Source: Corbicula japonica
Taxonomy: Eukaryota > Mollusca > Bivalvia > Venerida > Cyrenidae
DNA length: 64,000 nucleotides
Reading direction: 5' to 3'
Assembly (NCBI GenBank): GCA_038501625.1
Contig: JAZAYU010000694.1
Coordinates: 116,896-180,895, forward strand
A program made the position numbers and the translations under genes. Every line of letters begins with the position of its first letter. Position 1 is the stretch's first letter. The notes beneath the pieces are model-generated. The model saw only the letters and a list, made by a program, of their open reading frames with translations, was not told the DNA's origin and searched no databases. Positions 12,788-23,510 of this stretch are shown one piece after another.

Positions 12788-13603
12788 GTGTTATAATTTG
12801 CCAACATAGTACTTTAACGCGTAAATTTGCCTTAACCCGTGTTTACATTCTATTTATAAGAGGTAGTGTAAACATCGCCAATTTAGCTTGGTCAACCAAT
12901 AGCTGTCTGTTACGTTCGTGCAAACCGTGTTAATTACGGATTTAAAAAATTAAACGCATCAATCAGTTGGCCTGTACTTTACAATCATGACGTACAGGAA
13001 AGAGGAAAAGATGGCTATTTATGGTAGAGCTCTTATATAAGTCAACTTAAAATATGCAGATTCTTACAAACATGGGTGCAATCATTAATGCGAGAGATAT
13101 AAACCATATCACTAAGGACATAGACGACGGATATATTAAGGCACAACACATATCTACATGTACAGTGTATGCTCAAATAGATGATACAGTGTGCAAAGGT
13201 TTGTATCAGTTTGTTACGTAAAGTTCAATTTGCATCTTCTTTTTATATCGCTTTATGGTTTGCCAACAACAACTTCCACATACTGAACTGCATATTTGTA
13301 TAATGTTGTGTAGTGCGCGTCAAGGCGTCTGTAACGTGTGTCAATCCTGGTTTAAACCCCCAGTGGCAATTTGATTTGCCACTGACCGTTCCAAGGCGTT
13401 AACCCCTTGGGTTCTCATTTTTGTTTATTGTTAGTGGTGTCTTTTTTTGAAACTGATCATTTTATTAACAATGCTTTCTCCCTCTCTCTTCTTCATGACT
13501 GTGTGGGGAGGCTGTTTTTTCTGAATCTGGCGATTCCTGATATGCATATTTCACCTTGTTTTGAAATGACGACATTTCTTACTATTCATTTCGCGGTAAT
13601 TAT

Positions 13604-15034
13604 ATAGTTAAAAATGTATAACAAAATTTCCGTTTAGCGATGAGATTTTGAGGTAAGAATAAATTATGTAGTTAAAATGTGTAACAAGTTCACCTAGTAT
13701 AAGCTATGAGAAAATAGTTGATAGATAATTGTGATATGTAACAAATTCACCTAGCATTAGCTATGAGAAAATAGTTGATAGATAATTGTGATGTGTAACA
13801 AATTCACCTACCATAAGCGATGAGAAAATAGTTGATAGATAATTGTGATGTGTAACAAATTCACTTAGTATTAGCTATAAGAAAATAGCTGATAGATAAT
13901 TGTGATGTGTAACAAATACACCTAGTATTAGTTATAAGAAAATAGTTGATAGATAATTGCGATGTGTAACAAATTCACCTCGCATAAGCTATCAGAAAAT
14001 AGTTGATAGATAATTGTGATGGGTAATAAACATGACAAATTCGCCTTTTTAAGCTATGAGAAACTAGTTGATAGATAATTGTGATGAGTAACAAATTCAC
14101 CTTTTTAGCTATGAGCAAGTAGTTGATAGATAATTGTGATGAGTAACACATTCGCCTTTTTTTAAGCTATGAGAAAATAGTTGATAGATAATTGTGATGA
14201 GTAACAAATTCGCCTTTTTTAGCTATGAGAAATTAGTTGATAGATAATTATGATGAGTAACGAATTCGTCCTTTTTAGCAATTAGAAAATAGTTGATAGA
14301 TAATTGTGATGTGTAACAAATTCACCTACCATTAGCGATGAGAAAATAGTTGATAGATAATTGTAATGTGTAACAAATTCACCTAGCATTAGCTATGAGA
14401 AAATTGTTGATAGATAATAGTGATGTGTAACAAATTCACGTAGTATTAGCTATAAGAAAATAGCTGATAGATAATTGTGATGTGTAACAAATACACCTAG
14501 TATTAGTTATAAGAAAATAGTTGATAGATAATTGCGATGTGTAACAAATTCACCTCGCATAAGCTATCAGAAAATAGTTGATAGATAATTGTGATGGGTA
14601 ATAAACATGACAAATTCGCCTTTTTAAGCTATGAGAAACTAGTTGATAGATAATTGTGATGAGTAACAAATTCACCTTTTTAGCTATGAGCAAGTAGTTG
14701 ATAGATAATTGTGATGAGTAACACATTCGCCTTTTTTAAGCTATGAGAAAATAGTTGATAGATAATTGTGATGAGTAACAAATTCGCCTTTTTTAGCTAT
14801 GAGAAATTAGTTGATAGATAATTATGATGAGTAACGAATTCGTCCTTTTTAGCAATTAGAAAATAGTTGATAGATAATTGTGATGTGTAACAAATTCACC
14901 TACCATTAGCGATGAGAAAATAGTTGATAGATAATTGTAATGTGTAACAAATTCACCTAGCATTAGCTATGAGAAAATTGTTGATAGATAATAGTGATGT
15001 GTAAAAAATTCACAGTTTTAGCTATGAGAAAATA
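13604..15034. repeat. 57-bp minisatellite with ~575-bp higher-order repeat
   Basis: More than 20 units of about 57-60 bp with the core GAAAATAGTTGATAGATAAT and a variable TGTAACAAATTCACCTAG part. Landmark variants recur 575 bp apart (ATTGC variant at 13956 and 14531; GAGTAACACA at 14141 and 14716), so a block of about ten units was duplicated as one. The array resumes at 15597-15745 after a MITE insertion. Its left edge at 13604-13690 is degenerate. Confidence 0.95.
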
Positions 15035-15596
15035 CACTTAACAACTTTTCTAAGTACACACTATTTTCATCCTGATATTTTTCATATTTGTTAGAAAGAA
15101 ATTGTAACTGTTATACCTATCATATGACAGTAAAGTCTTTATTTTACACTGTTTAGTTATCGACTGCCATAATGCACGGGCATTTCGAAGACTGCAGCAG
15201 TTCTAAACCAAGGTAACTTAAATTCCGAGGAAAAGTCCTTTTTCCGGTTGTCCTTCCACACCTTCCAGCAATTTAAATCTGGTTGTGGTCTGAACTTGGA
15301 AGGCGCGTACGAAATGGGCAGGGATTTCCAAAAGTGTCGTCAAGAACTGCATTACCTCCATTAAAATGATGGTGATCTTACGCGTTCTTGACTGAATTTG
15401 TGAATTGTTATTCTGTGGGTGCCAGTATTCTAAATGATTGTGAGCAGTCAGTTGTCCGTCATTTTGAATATTTGTTTTTTTTAATAAATCAGTTAGTATT
15501 AAGTACATGTTTATTGCAATTTTCAGAGCAAAAACTCAATTATCAAGCCAGTATTGCCCCGATACGAATGTGTATTCTTAGAAAAGTTTTTAAGTG
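15035..15596. mobile_element. MITE inserted into the minisatellite (TA TSD)
   Basis: 562 bp with ~26-bp inverted ends: CACTTAACAACTTTTCTAAG at left and, reverse-complemented, CACTTAAAAACTTTTCTAAG at right. Flanked by TA at 15033-15034 and 15597-15598. Removing it restores the array word AAAATAGTTGATAG, which proves the insertion point. The 96-codon minus frame inside has no transposase motif. Confidence 0.93.
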
Positions 15597-15745
15597 TAGT
15601 TGATAGCCTTAGATAATTGTAATGAGTAACAAATTCACCTAGTTTTAGCTATGAGAAAATAATTGATTGATAATTGTGATGAGTAACAAATTCACCTAGT
15701 TTTAGCTATGAGAAAATAGCTGATGTATAATTGTGAGTTTTTTTT
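15597..15745. repeat. Minisatellite remainder, right of the MITE
   Basis: Two to three further units of the 57-bp family (GATAATTGTGATGAGTAACA and similar). They continue the array interrupted at 15034. Confidence 0.9.
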
Positions 15746-15749
15746 CTAA

Positions 15750-16310
15750 ATATATGTACGACAGAAATTTCAAAATATGTCTTAGAAGATACATTTCCTA
15801 TAACTTGCTCCAAACAGGGCTGTTCAAATGTGAGTCGCACTGCAATTTAAATTGGCATTTAGTGTCATTGAAAGTCCCAGTAAGCCTTATACTCGTATTC
15901 AGTCGTTGATTGTGCGTTCTTATTACTATTTGAGTTCCCAGTAACGTATGATGCTTTCTTTAATGATGGTTTTTTACTAGAGTCTGTTTCGTTGGCTGGG
16001 CTGGTTAGCAGGGCCTCGGGTCTTGCATCTGAGACTTGAGATCACTCTCAAATCTTGTTTGCAAAAATTCACGGATGTCTCGAAAGAACTAGAAGTAAGA
16101 TAAATTCTGTATGTGGGATTTTCGTTAGTGACTTTGTTGATTGATATATAAAAATTATTTTGTTAAAAACTTTATGACATGCTGCGTAAAATACATATTG
16201 TCGATCATTTTGCAACATGAACCTGGCGAGGTATTACTAATTACTAAATACTATACTAATAATATGACTACTTCTACCACTACTAAAATACGTATAATTC
16301 ATTATTGTTT
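15750..16310. other. No gene seen
   Basis: Non-coding stretch between the minisatellite and the C1q upstream region. Nothing recognised. Confidence 0.5.
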
Positions 16311-16504
16311 GATGACGTCATATTATGCATCCTAGAACGGTGCGAAAGTACTCAGTTAACCACGTTTCAACATCCTAACTTAAAAGTACTTTCGGAAATA
16401 CATATTTGATGACGTCATATTATGCATCCTTGAACTGTGCGAAAGTACTCAGTAAACCACATATAAACATTCTAACTTAAAAGTTCTTTCGGAACATATT
16501 GGAC
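16311..16504. repeat. 97-bp tandem pair carrying CRE palindromes
   Basis: Two imperfect units start at 16311 and 16408, each opening GATGACGTCATATTATGCAT and therefore each containing the palindromic CREB/ATF site TGACGTCA (16313-16320, 16410-16417). The homologous segment of unit B (28030-28150) keeps the repeat but has lost the perfect CRE palindromes. Confidence 0.8.
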
Positions 16505-16789
16505 ATAAAGGATACAATACAAATCGAAAAGAAAGATTGGTATTGAAGATGGTTCTTGACATTGAGAGGTGACTGACCTAAAGTACGCTGTCGGTAAACT
16601 GTCAACTTGACAGTTACGTACAATGTAAAATGAATTTGAAATAAAATCGTTCATCCGCAAAATTGGATTATATAAAGGGCATTGAACGATTTAGGGTGAA
16701 TTTTGCCTACTTGTTTTTGGTAAAAATAATGGTCATAAAGTATTACATTGTAAACTCGGCCATATGTGTTACACATATACCAGAAATTC

Positions 16790-16798
16790 TATAAATAG
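16790..16798 (+). promoter_or_regulatory. Putative TATA box of C1q gene A
   Basis: TATAAATAG about 550 bp upstream of the coding start. The same word with matching flank (ATTCTATAAATAG) occurs upstream of gene B at 46744-46752, in sequence that is otherwise diverged. A splice-acceptor-like site just before coding exon 1 in both genes (AG at 17307-17308 and 47682-47683) fits a model with an untranslated first exon starting downstream of this box. Inference only. Confidence 0.45.
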
Positions 16799-17099
16799 TG
16801 TATTACGTGACTGTTTACTTATCCATTACAGTTATAACTTGTTGTGTTCATGCGTGCATTCATATCCTTTACTACAGTTTTGAAATTTTCAGTTAACATT
16901 ATTGTGCAAAAATACTCTTTAGAAAATATTTAGAAATGTTTGAATATATGATGAAGGTAATCCACTGAACTCGACAAGAAATCAAATATTGAAGGTTTGA
17001 TTAAGCCAGTTCATAGGCAGAAATGGAAATGCATATTAATAATAATTCGAGATTCTGTTACACATCTTGACAATATAATGTTATTTTTACCACGAAATA

Positions 17100-17170
17100 C
17101 ATAATAACTAATGTCGTCTGCTCAACTTTATGACGTCATTTCTATAATTGACGTCAACTGTCCGAAGGTG
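17100..17170 (+). promoter_or_regulatory. Paired CRE module upstream of C1q gene A
   Basis: Two perfect TGACGTCA palindromes start 18 bp apart (17131, 17149) inside a ~70-bp segment with CATAATAA and ATGTCGTCTGCT. The segment recurs inverted at 20090-20159, downstream of the gene, with the same 18-bp spacing. TGACGTCA is the established binding site of CREB/ATF-family bZIP factors; a role here is inferred. Confidence 0.55.
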
Positions 17171-17343
17171 ACGCGCCCCATATATAATATACAACGGATA
17201 TTCATGATTCACAATATTTCAAAACAAATCAAAACACTACCCTTTCTTAAATACTTTTTTCTCTTCTGTGTGGCGGCTGTAAAAAGTCTCCCCGTACATA
17301 TATTGTAGATATTGCAACGAAAAAGTACATCAAAGATATATCA

Positions 17344-19310
17344 ATGGATAAACCTGATCTCCCAAAGAGAAGTCATGAAGGTAGCCACATACGTAATTTC
17401 AGCAAAGAGGCACAACATGCTAACCGGAAGCAATGCGTGGTGTATATCCTTCTTGGAGTTCTCTATATTCTTGCTCTGGTGCAGTTTACACTTATCGGTG
17501 TAGGTATGTCCAAGGGCAAAGAAAGTGCGGTTTCTACAACAGGCAGTAAGTGGAAAATTTTTGTGCCTTAAGAAGACTGTGCTGGTTTCCATTTTCATAA
17601 TTTATAAATTGTACGTACCCACCGTTTATATAGAGGACACATTTGTTTAAGGTTGTTTTACCTCAAGGTATGTACACGTCTGAATCAATTTCCAAGCTGG
17701 AAATAAGTAGTTTTTAATCCACTTTATATCGGTCTCTGGTTACCGACCAAGTTTGCCGATTGCGATCGTCTCTTGCGAACGATGAGTTTGAAACATTCCT
17801 AGAGTTTTGAAATTGGAAAGAAAGCAGTCGTTTTTTATTAATAGTTTAGCAAAACAGTACATTTACCATAGTGATATTACCATGCAAAGGAAGTGCCTCG
17901 TATATGAATTATAAATTTAAAAAAAATACAACAGTAAAAAAGAAAACAAAGTCCATTTTATTTAATTGTTTGAGCAAAACAAATTTGACTTTGCAAAGAA
18001 CTTTTTATTTACCAAAATCAATACAAGTACAATATACCAAAGAAATTGATATTTTTACAGCTTAGGTTTTCTGGTACAGAAAACATACTTTTTGCTTTCT
18101 GTGATACCAGTTATGAATATTTGTTGGTTCATTCTTGCTTATCCATCCATGAAATTTTAAATATTAAGTGCAACCTCTTTTGATGAAAACCAACCTCAAA
18201 AAGATGTTCATTTTATGTGACCTTTTATTTAATTTTTTGGAGTGGATATCAATTAATGAGTGGTAAACATTAGTACATACATGTATAATAATTGTTAATG
18301 GATAAGTAGACAGTCATGTCATACCCTGTTTGTGTCAAGAATTGTAATCTTATTGCAAATATAATTTTATATTTTAACATTTCTTGGAGGGTTGTCCCGG
18401 CTAGCTCAGTTGTTTGCGTCGCCGGAATTTTAGGGCTAGGCGTTATCACCGTTGCGGGGTTCGCTAACTATGATTTGAAATTCACAGCGGCGCTATTTAT
18501 GCAGTTTGGCGGCCGTAAAATTCTCCCCGTACATATAGTCAGTACTGTTATCAGTAAAATAACCCGTTACCGCTACAGTGATGGTTACGTATATCAGGGC
18601 TATAACGATCAATCTTTTTTTTTTTTTGGGGGGGGGGGGGTGTCAGGCTAGCTCAGTTGGTTGCGTCGCCGGAATTGCAGGGCTAGGTGCTGTCGCCGTG
18701 ACGGTGCGGATTCGCTCCCAGCTAGAGGCACTCATTTATCATTGAGTAATTATCATGAAAGGAAAATGATTACGCAAAACTGTATGCTGATGAATGATAT
18801 CTTTTGTCTGTCACTTGACTGTCTAGTTGCCATTTACTTAATATTCGTTAGCGTAATCAACTGTTTATTTTTGTTACAGATTCTGCTGGCAATCCAAAAT
18901 GCCATCATGTTGCATTCCGAACTCATTTAACCAAAGACCTTGGCCAGATACAAACTGGAAAAACGATAGTCTACGATAGAGTTGACCTGAATATAGGCGG
19001 CGCTTACAACCCATTTCTTGGCGTTTTCACGGCGCCATGCAATGGCATATATTTATTTGCGATGTCCATTGCCAATAAAAATCAACCAGGTACAATCCAT
19101 TTAAGGAAAAACAACATAACTGTCGAATATGCATTAGCTGGGCATAACGTTGAATGGGATATGGCAGGTCTCTCAGCTGTAGTAAGATTGGAAACTGGAG
19201 ATAGTGTATGGATAGCTGGAAAGGGATACATTGTTGGAACAGATTGGTTTGACGGAATCGGACCAGCTTTGCGGACTGGATTCAGCGGAACTCTCGTGAA
19301 TGCATTATGA
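17344..19310 (+). CDS. Membrane-anchored C1q-domain protein A (2 exons)
   Basis: Exon 1 is 17344-17545 and exon 2 is 18880-19310, with a GTAAGT donor, TTGTTACAG acceptor and phase-1 junction; 210 aa. Residues about 20-50 contain a basic NRK stretch then the hydrophobic VVYILLGVLYILALVQFTLI, so a signal anchor (type II) is expected. The rest is a C1q/TNF-like domain of about 140 residues, starting at AFRTHLTKDL and including FTAPCNGIYLFAMSI, YALAGHNVEWDMAG and a C-terminal TGFSGTLV strand. C1q-domain proteins act as trimeric recognition molecules, often lectin-like immune receptors in bivalves; the ligand cannot be told. The start is uncertain: relative to paralog B the ancestral ATG is ACG (17317-17319), so the next Met, nine codons on, is taken. 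The intron holds SINE heads absent from B. Confidence 0.85.
18384..18735 (+). mobile_element. Two tRNA-derived SINE heads in the C1q A intron
   Basis: GGCTAGCTCAGTTG followed by a GCGTCGCCGGAATT body occurs twice, at 18400 and 18646, each with a B-box-like word further on (GGGGTTCGCTAAC, GGATTCGCTCCC). Between them lies GGCGGCCGTAAAATTCTCC, which is also found just upstream of coding exon 1 at 17271-17290 in slightly different form. A T-run and G-run at 18616-18640 separate the copies. Absent from the intron of paralog B, so inserted after the duplication. Confidence 0.65.
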
Positions 19311-20089
19311 GAATTTAAAACCACTTTTTAGACGTTTGCACACTTTCTGATTACAAAACGCTATGAACATTTGCACAACACGGTCGCAACTGGCAAAATT
19401 TGTCCCTGAATTGAGACATGTTTATAAAGTTGATTCACAAGTATAATTAAACGAAGAAAGTCACTCTCAGACTATTGAAATTTTTTAAGGATGTTAACGA
19501 TCATATCCTTCAAACTGAACTATCCTGGAAAGTGACATAAACTATCCAAACGAAGTGCACGTAAAATTCATAAAGCTGTGAAATTGGAAACTACCACACC
19601 TTTCTTTTACACATGTCATAGCGGTTTCTACCTAGGGTTCTTTCTTGTTTGTTTCTTGGGTTATAAAAACAATAATATTTTATACCACTGTACCGGGAAA
19701 TCTCGAAGTATGGATTGTCTCTCCTGGATAAAGCTCTAATAGCGTGTAAACACAAAAAATGATCAGTAGCTGGATCTCATTTACAGTCAATAACCTTATA
19801 TTGAAAAAAAAACCCCACTTAATCCTATAGAATATTATGTCGTTGGCCTTATATAATATAACATCAACCTAAATATTATGGGAATGATTATTCAAACGCG
19901 AATATATTTACAATCTGGACAATCCATATCTTAACATATCTTAATCAACTACCGTACTAAACAAAGAAGTTACATTGATTCAAAATTATCATTTATTTCA
20001 TAATATTCTTACACGCTATTTCATAACATGTTGATTGATGATTGAGAGAGCTTCTTAAAATGCAATGAGCCAGGCCATGATAAGTTTTG

Positions 20090-20159
20090 CCTTTGAAAAG
20101 ATGACGTCATCGCTTGAAGTGACGTCATTCAGGTAAGCAGACGACATTGCTTATTATGC
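20090..20159 (-). promoter_or_regulatory. Inverted copy of the paired CRE module, downstream of gene A
   Basis: Two TGACGTCA sites start 18 bp apart (20102, 20120) followed by AGCAGACGACATTGC; read on the minus strand this matches the upstream module at 17100-17170 through CATAATAA, ATGTCGTCTGCT and both CRE sites. It is conserved downstream of paralog B (50005 and 50023, again 18 bp apart). It could drive antisense transcription or act as a distal enhancer; unproven. Confidence 0.55.
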
Positions 20160-20313
20160 ACTTTTGTAAATAATATAAATATTTCTCAAAACTTTTTGGG
20201 ACTCAGTAGGGACTCTAGTAATATTTGATAGGAGAATGAAATCTTTCAAAAATAACATAAAATGCAATGTCAAAAAATTAACGATGAAACCTTTTTTTTC
20301 GAGACCAGGGCTG

Positions 20314-20449
20314 AAGGTTATAAAACTGAGATTGTAAACCAGTCTCTAAACTCAAGCATCTGATTGGCTGAAATGGCGACTGGTTGCCATTTCAGCCAAT
20401 CAGATGCTTGAGATTTGAGACTGGTTTCCATGCTCAGTTTTATAACCTT
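20314..20449. mobile_element. Hairpin MITE, CAGCCAATCAGAT family (copy 1)
   Basis: ~65-bp inverted arms: AAGGTTATAAAACTGAG at left pairs with CTCAGTTTTATAACCTT at right, and GCATCTGATTGGCTGAAATG with its complement. Non-coding. Copies at 50541-50672 (same relative position in unit B, so older than the duplication) and 58829-58950. Confidence 0.85.
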
Positions 20450-20459
20450 GGGCAGAGGT

Positions 20460-21400
20460 TTAAAAAAGATAGTAATGCGATCTCAAATACTACACATAAA
20501 ATTATATTTATGAGCAGAGAAAATGATTAAAAACGTGGACGGACAATAATGTGTCTAGAAAAAAAATATGCGCATTTCCACTGTCATTAAAAGACCACAA
20601 TGTACGTTCTATTGAGAAAGTTTAACAAACGGGTGAGGTAATATAAATGTATGCTTTAGGTTCTTAAAATATCATTGATTTTAAAGTCTTAAATTGTTTT
20701 CCTGTGAACAATCTAAATCTGTAGTGAATTTCATTTATTTCAATGAAAAACAAACAACAACAACAATTTAATTGGATTGTATACTCAGTGCATCTGGGTT
20801 GACAATGGATGAAAACTTTCACCTGTCCTGAATTGCTAAAGCTATGTAATTATTTGTCATAAAAACTGATTAGAAAGTTAAAATATTTATTTATGCCGTT
20901 TAATAGAAGACTGGCACAAATTTTGTGCAACCATTGTTTGTTATTGTACGGGAATGAATTATTCACCATGTTTTTTTTTTAATTTTAATGTACAGTGTGC
21001 AAAAATGAAACATAAAATAACAAAAGGTTAACTCATTTCAATGCCTGTTAAGTCTATAACATGCATGATAAAAACTATTAAAAAACAATTCCTACGTTTC
21101 CAAATTCATATGATTAAAACTTTCTTAATCTTCCAAGACCATATGATTAAAACTGAAAAAAAACTCAATCCAGTGTTTTCAATATCACATGATGTTAAAT
21201 AATGATATAAATAATTTTAAGTTCATATGACTGAAACTGATAAAAACTGGTGAAATATTTTTTGTGAATTATCACATGTCTTTCCAACTAATGTCGTTTT
21301 CATGTCCGTTACAATGGATCTTGGTCCGTCTGAGGTATTCTGAATAAAAAAGAATATGTAAATTAGACATTAATATTTCATCAACACGTAGCTGTTTGAC
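20460..21400. other. No gene seen
   Basis: Non-coding. The right half (21085-21345) is conserved with unit B and contains repeated CATATGATTAAAACT words. No gene recognised. Confidence 0.5.
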
Positions 21401-21404
21401 ACCA

Positions 21405-22198
21405 TATTATCCCGTCTTTATGTAATGTGTAAATTTGTCAATGCAATATCTGAAGTAGTTTTAAAGTTATGGGCAAAATGCATATTTTGCTTAACATAAA
21501 CTATAAGAAAAAAGGGGCACAACTTGAAATATGTTGACAGCAGTTATGGGTCTTGTTGGTAATGATGTAGAATTTGATGGTGAATATATATTCCAAGTTT
21601 CAAGTTGATATCTCAAGTAGTTTATAAGTTACAGACCAAAGTGCATATTTTCCTTAACGCAACATTTAAGTCAAAAAGGGGCATAAGTTGAAAAATATTA
21701 GAAGCAGGGTTATGGGTCTTGTTGGTTATGATGTAGATTTTGATGGTGAAAATATATTTAAAGTTTCAAGACAATATCTCAAGTAGTTTAAAAGTTATGG
21801 GCGAAATGCATATTTTGCTTAACACAAAATATAAGAAAAAAGGGGCATAACTTGAAATATATTGACAGCAGAGTTATGGGCCTTGTTGGTAATGATGTAG
21901 AATTTGATGGTGAATGTATATTCCAAGTTTCAAGTTGATATCTCAAGTAGTTTATAAGTTATGGTCCAAAGTGCATATATTCCTTAACGCAAAATTTAAG
22001 TGATAAAGGGGCATAACTTGAAAAATATTTGTATCAGAGTTATAGGTGTTGTTGGTAATGATGTAGAATTTGATGGTGAATATATATTCCAAGTTTCAAG
22101 TTGATATCTTAAGTAGTTTTCAAGTTATACGCCGACTCCGACGCCGACACCGGGGCGAGTAGGATGGCTCCCCTATTCTTCGAATAGTCGAACTAAAA
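21405..22198. mobile_element. Tandem-core repeat element (pearl/HINE-like)
   Basis: Four ~165-bp units, marked by CTTGTTGGTAATGATGTAG-type words at 21552, 21718, 21882 and 22048, follow a short unique left part. They are succeeded by a GC-rich tail (CCGACTCCGACGCCGACACC) and a terminal hairpin CTATTC-TTC-GAATAG with CTAA a few bases on. Paralogous unit B lacks it. A tandem core of ~160 bp with a hairpin near one end is how bivalve pearl/HINE elements (non-autonomous Helitron-like) are described; the 3' CTAA is followed by A rather than the expected T, so the class call is tentative. Confidence 0.6.
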
Positions 22199-22199
22199 A

Positions 22200-23281
22200 C
22201 TATAACCTTAGAAACTTACGTCAAAATAAAGTATATCATGAAAAAATTAAGCTAGAAATAGTTTTCGTCTAAGAGTTACAGGTGAACAACATTTAAAGAG
22301 AGATGCGAGTATTGGCATAGATTTTTCTAGTAAAACATTTCATATATAAAACATATAAAAATTTACTTAATATTGAGAAATTTTCAGGGGAACGTGTTGA
22401 AACAACAAACTAAAAATTAAGAGAAACCTTGCCATAAAGACTACATTTGGATAGCAAAAAAGAGCTTAAAGCTGGGCTGGTCTTTACTTTAGGGCAGAAA
22501 ATAGTGTTACATGTAAATAGAACAAAGGAATGGTGGTCTAATGTATTATCAAGGTGATTTTTAATGTCAGAATGGTCTTAAAAAGAGGTTTTGCTGTATA
22601 TTTCTTAATAAGAAGATGACACGTTATTACACGTAATAATAAACATCTGTTCTAGACCAAATGTTCGTTTTATCACTTCATATAACAAAGCAGTATAAAG
22701 AAAATTATAACCTTAGAAACTTACTTCGAAAAAGAGACTATTGTAAACGTCATTTGGTCTGACCGACACATTTGGGCGTTTTATTGAGTACTGAAAATGA
22801 TTAAGAAAGGTAACATATTTAATAGAGTCACGGATGATACATGTATTATGACAAAAGTCAATTGAAATATCTTGAAAAGTTTAACGCGTTTCGAAACATT
22901 TTTATGTACAATAAAAGCAGTTTCAAATTAATATTTTTTCACAAGTATGTGTGAAATCTTAAAGAAACGTGTACCATATTTTTACGTGTAACATGATATT
23001 GCATATTTTACTATACGTTTATTTATGTTAATTAAATATTTCAGAAGTACATTGTATTTAAACATATATGCATAAACATATAAATATATTCGAATTTTTA
23101 AACCAGAAAATGTTTTGGACAAAAATTACAGCCCTTGATAACATTTTAAGATTTCATAAAGCAAACAAGATCCAGAAATCTAACAATTTAACTTGCAACA
23201 ATAAACATGTTGATAGTAAATACATGCCATTTTTGCTACAAACAAAACATATGTAACTTTAATTTATTGTTTTATAAATTT
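22200..23281. other. No gene seen; conserved with unit B
   Basis: Non-coding sequence collinear with 51665-52912 of unit B. It includes the empty site (22935-22950) of the MITE present in unit B. Confidence 0.55.
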
Positions 23282-23326
23282 TTACGTTACTTCATAAGCA
23301 TCATCTTGGGTTACAGAGGGAATACT
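23282..23326 (-). pseudogene. Orphan terminal exon of a SEA/EGF-type gene
   Basis: Minus strand: acceptor ACCGTTTCAG, then a 14-codon open stretch ending DDAYEVT and TAA, then AATAAA at 23263-23268. It is the duplicate of the last exon of the minus-strand gene in unit B (ending DDAYDVT). No sequence matching the upstream exons was found in 23.5-26 kb, so it seems to be a leftover of the segmental duplication. It could still be used if an unrecognised diverged gene lies upstream. Confidence 0.65.
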
Positions 23327-23510
23327 CTGAAACGGTATAATGCCGTCCGGCGAAAACAGATGCAGAAACATTATGCAGTGATACGTTGTATAGTGGAGGA
23401 GTGTGTTTAAATTTAGAAGCAGCATGATTTTGCCAAACAAGAATTCTTAATTGCTTCTTATCATGGCATCGTAGAACTCGAATGTAACACTGACTTATCT
23501 TTATCAAGTT

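Noticed and set aside
15218..15508. Protein encoded by the MITE in the minisatellite
   Set aside because: 96 codons without DDE motif or transposase pattern; the element is too short to be autonomous.
13604..15745. CRISPR-like array
   Set aside because: Units are contiguous tandem copies of 57-60 bp without unique spacers, in a eukaryotic context; a minisatellite.
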